DNA from: an uncultured Myxococcales bacterium
GTDB lineage: Bacteria > Myxococcota > UBA727 > VGSZ01
Direction of reading: 5' to 3'
DNA length: 6,375 bases
Assembly (NCBI GenBank): GCA_903952805.1
Contig: CAJBHN010001001.1
Coordinates: forward strand, 1 to 6,375
Numbering within the stretch: the stretch's first letter is position 1; the number at the start of each line of letters is the position of its first letter. Both the position numbers and the translations under genes were made by a program. The notes below the pieces were generated by a model. The model did no database searches. It had not been told where the DNA came from and saw only the letters and a program-made list of their open reading frames with translations. Of the stretch, positions 5,797-6,375 are shown one piece after another.

Positions 5797-6186
5797 CTAC
5801 TTGATGGCCGCTCGCAAGGCGTCGGCGTCGATGAAGCCCATCGCGATGAGGTGGTCAGCCAGATGGCCACCTCGTCGGGCAAACTGCTCTCTCGCCTGGT
5901 TCATCTGCTGCTTGGAGACGAGCCCCGCGTTCTGGAGAATCGTGCTGATGTTACCGACGTCCTTGTAGAAGCGTTCGGCGGGGATGAGCGAGGCGTCGTA
6001 GCCATCGTCGCTCGGGGTGCCGCCGGGAGCTTGTTGCCCGGTGTCCACGGCGTCACGTTCGAGCAGAAAGAAGAGTTCGTGGCGCTTGGTGCCGAGACCG
6101 CCCAGGCCGGTGAACTCCGTCGAGGTGGAGGTGATGACTCGCCAGCCCTTCCTGGCCAACTCGTTGAGTGCGTTCTCGAGGGCCAA
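5797..6186 (-). CDS. DUF4177-like plus MshEN-like domain protein, 5' end apparently disrupted
   Basis: Two parts are visible. The N-terminal part resembles DUF4177: a helix Leu-Asn-Glu-Leu-Ala-Arg-Lys-Gly-Trp-Arg-Val (residues 7-17), then strands ending in Glu-Leu-Phe-Phe-Leu-Leu-Glu-Arg (37-44). After a Gly/Pro/Asp linker, residues 80-129 look like the MshEN/T2SSE N-terminal domain (Leu-Gln-Asn-Ala-Gly-Leu-Val-Ser-x-x-Gln-Met ... Gly-Phe-Ile-Asp-Ala-Asp-Ala-Leu), which in some proteins binds c-di-GMP. Function is unknown. The TTG at 6186 is the only start-like codon in the frame, but the frame continues upstream as Lys-Val-Leu-Ala-Gln-Ser-Asp-Ser-Phe-Trp-Lys-Asp-Arg-Phe, the expected first strand and loop of the DUF4177 fold, back to about 6236. 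No ATG, GTG or TTG exists between there and the stop at 6271-6273. The intact gene probably began further upstream and was cut by the IS630-like element. Codon use is native (mostly G or C in third position). Confidence 0.6.
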   Translation of the reverse strand: MALENALNELARKGWRVITSTSTEFTGLGGLGTKRHELFFLLERDAVDTGQQAPGGTPSDDGYDASLIPAERFYKDVGNISTILQNAGLVSKQQMNQAREQFARRGGHLADHLIAMGFIDADALRAAIK

Positions 6187-6235
6187 CGGGCTGAACCTAT
6201 CCTTCCAAAAGGAATCCGACTGGGCGAGGACCTTA

Positions 6236-6375
6236 TCCCGAGATCCCCTTGATCGTCGATCATAATCGGATCAGTGAAGAGCGATGGTCCACGCGCTTGC
6301 TCTCGCTCCCCACCTCACGACTGACGAACTGGAGGCCGCGGCGCGGTCTTGCGAGGACGGCGACCTCCGCACCCG
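6236..6375 (+). mobile_element. Probable left end of an IS630-family insertion sequence (partial)
   Basis: A transposase start of IS630 type begins at 6284 and runs off the window. IS630/Tc1-mariner elements insert at TA. The TA at 6234-6235 lies exactly where the DUF4177-like reading frame stops matching its family, and 48 bases of leader between that TA and the transposase ATG is a normal length. The boundary at 6236 is inferred; the right end and terminal inverted repeat lie outside the window. The leader contains four GATC sites within 31 bases (6242, 6251, 6258, 6269) and a small GATCG/CGATC inverted repeat. Confidence 0.4.
6284..6375 (+). CDS. IS630-family transposase, N-terminal fragment (3' end outside window)
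   Basis: The ATG at 6284 opens a frame that reads Leu-Ala-Pro-His-Leu-Thr-Thr-Asp-Glu-Leu-Glu-Ala within its first 20 codons and continues to the window end. This matches the usual opening of IS630-type transposases, in which a Pro-His-Leu-Thr-x-x-Glu-Leu-x-x-Arg segment leads into the helix-turn-helix DNA-binding domain. Only about 30 residues are visible, so neither the helix-turn-helix nor the catalytic DDE residues can be checked, and whether the copy is intact is unknown. A GAAGAG purine run lies only two bases before the ATG, a weak ribosome binding site. An unrelated DNA-binding protein or antitoxin is possible. Confidence 0.55.
   Translation, partial: MVHALALAPHLTTDELEAAARSCEDGDLRT

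Noticed and set aside
5782..6252. 156-residue plus-strand frame opposite the DUF4177-like gene
   Set aside because: The minus-strand reading has recognisable domain-like sequence; the plus-strand one is its antisense shadow.
6242..6272. Cluster of four GATC sites as a possible methylation-controlled or origin-like region
   Set aside because: Only four sites, no AT-rich stretch or DnaA-box-like motif nearby; better seen as part of the IS leader.

Overview
The window is a GC-rich bacterial chromosome segment whose genes are strongly biased towards G or C at third codon positions. It suggests a proteobacterial or Myxococcota/Deltaproteobacteria-like genome. That placement is inferred from base composition, an L25/Ctc protein with a long Ala-rich tail, a MoxR/CoxE pair, a cysteine-rich putative secreted protein and an IS630-like element. 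No 16S or other decisive marker is present.

Layout, left to right. (1) The 3' part of an alpha/beta-hydrolase of the esterase-D type, which enters from outside the window. (2) rplY, a long-form ribosomal protein L25/Ctc gene closed by a strong intrinsic terminator. (3) A bcp/PrxQ-type thiol peroxidase gene. (4) A compact inverted-repeat element of about 95 bp with three nested hairpins, next to (5) miaE, a diiron tRNA hydroxylase. (6) A two-gene module encoding a MoxR-type AAA+ ATPase and a CoxE-type von Willebrand A protein. (7) On the minus strand, convergent with the module, a cysteine-rich ORF of unknown function with no convincing start. Upstream of it lies a DUF4177-like/MshEN-like two-domain gene. 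(8) At the right edge, the first 30 or so codons of an IS630-type transposase on the plus strand.

The first five genes are mostly housekeeping or stress functions (translation, tRNA modification, peroxide removal) and look like independent units. The AAA+/VWA pair is the clearest functional partnership: family knowledge says such pairs form chaperone-like complexes that mature or insert cofactors into a client, but no client gene is in view. The right-hand 1.2 kb looks like a damaged accessory region. The DUF4177-like reading frame continues without a start codon up to about 6236, where an IS630 left end may begin at a TA dinucleotide. The cysteine-rich ORF also lacks a good start and has visibly weaker third-position GC bias than its neighbours. 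I see no tRNA or rRNA gene and no CRISPR array. I see nothing that convincingly amounts to a new multi-gene system; the best candidates for follow-up are the IS junction, the orphan cysteine-rich protein and the client of the MoxR/CoxE pair.
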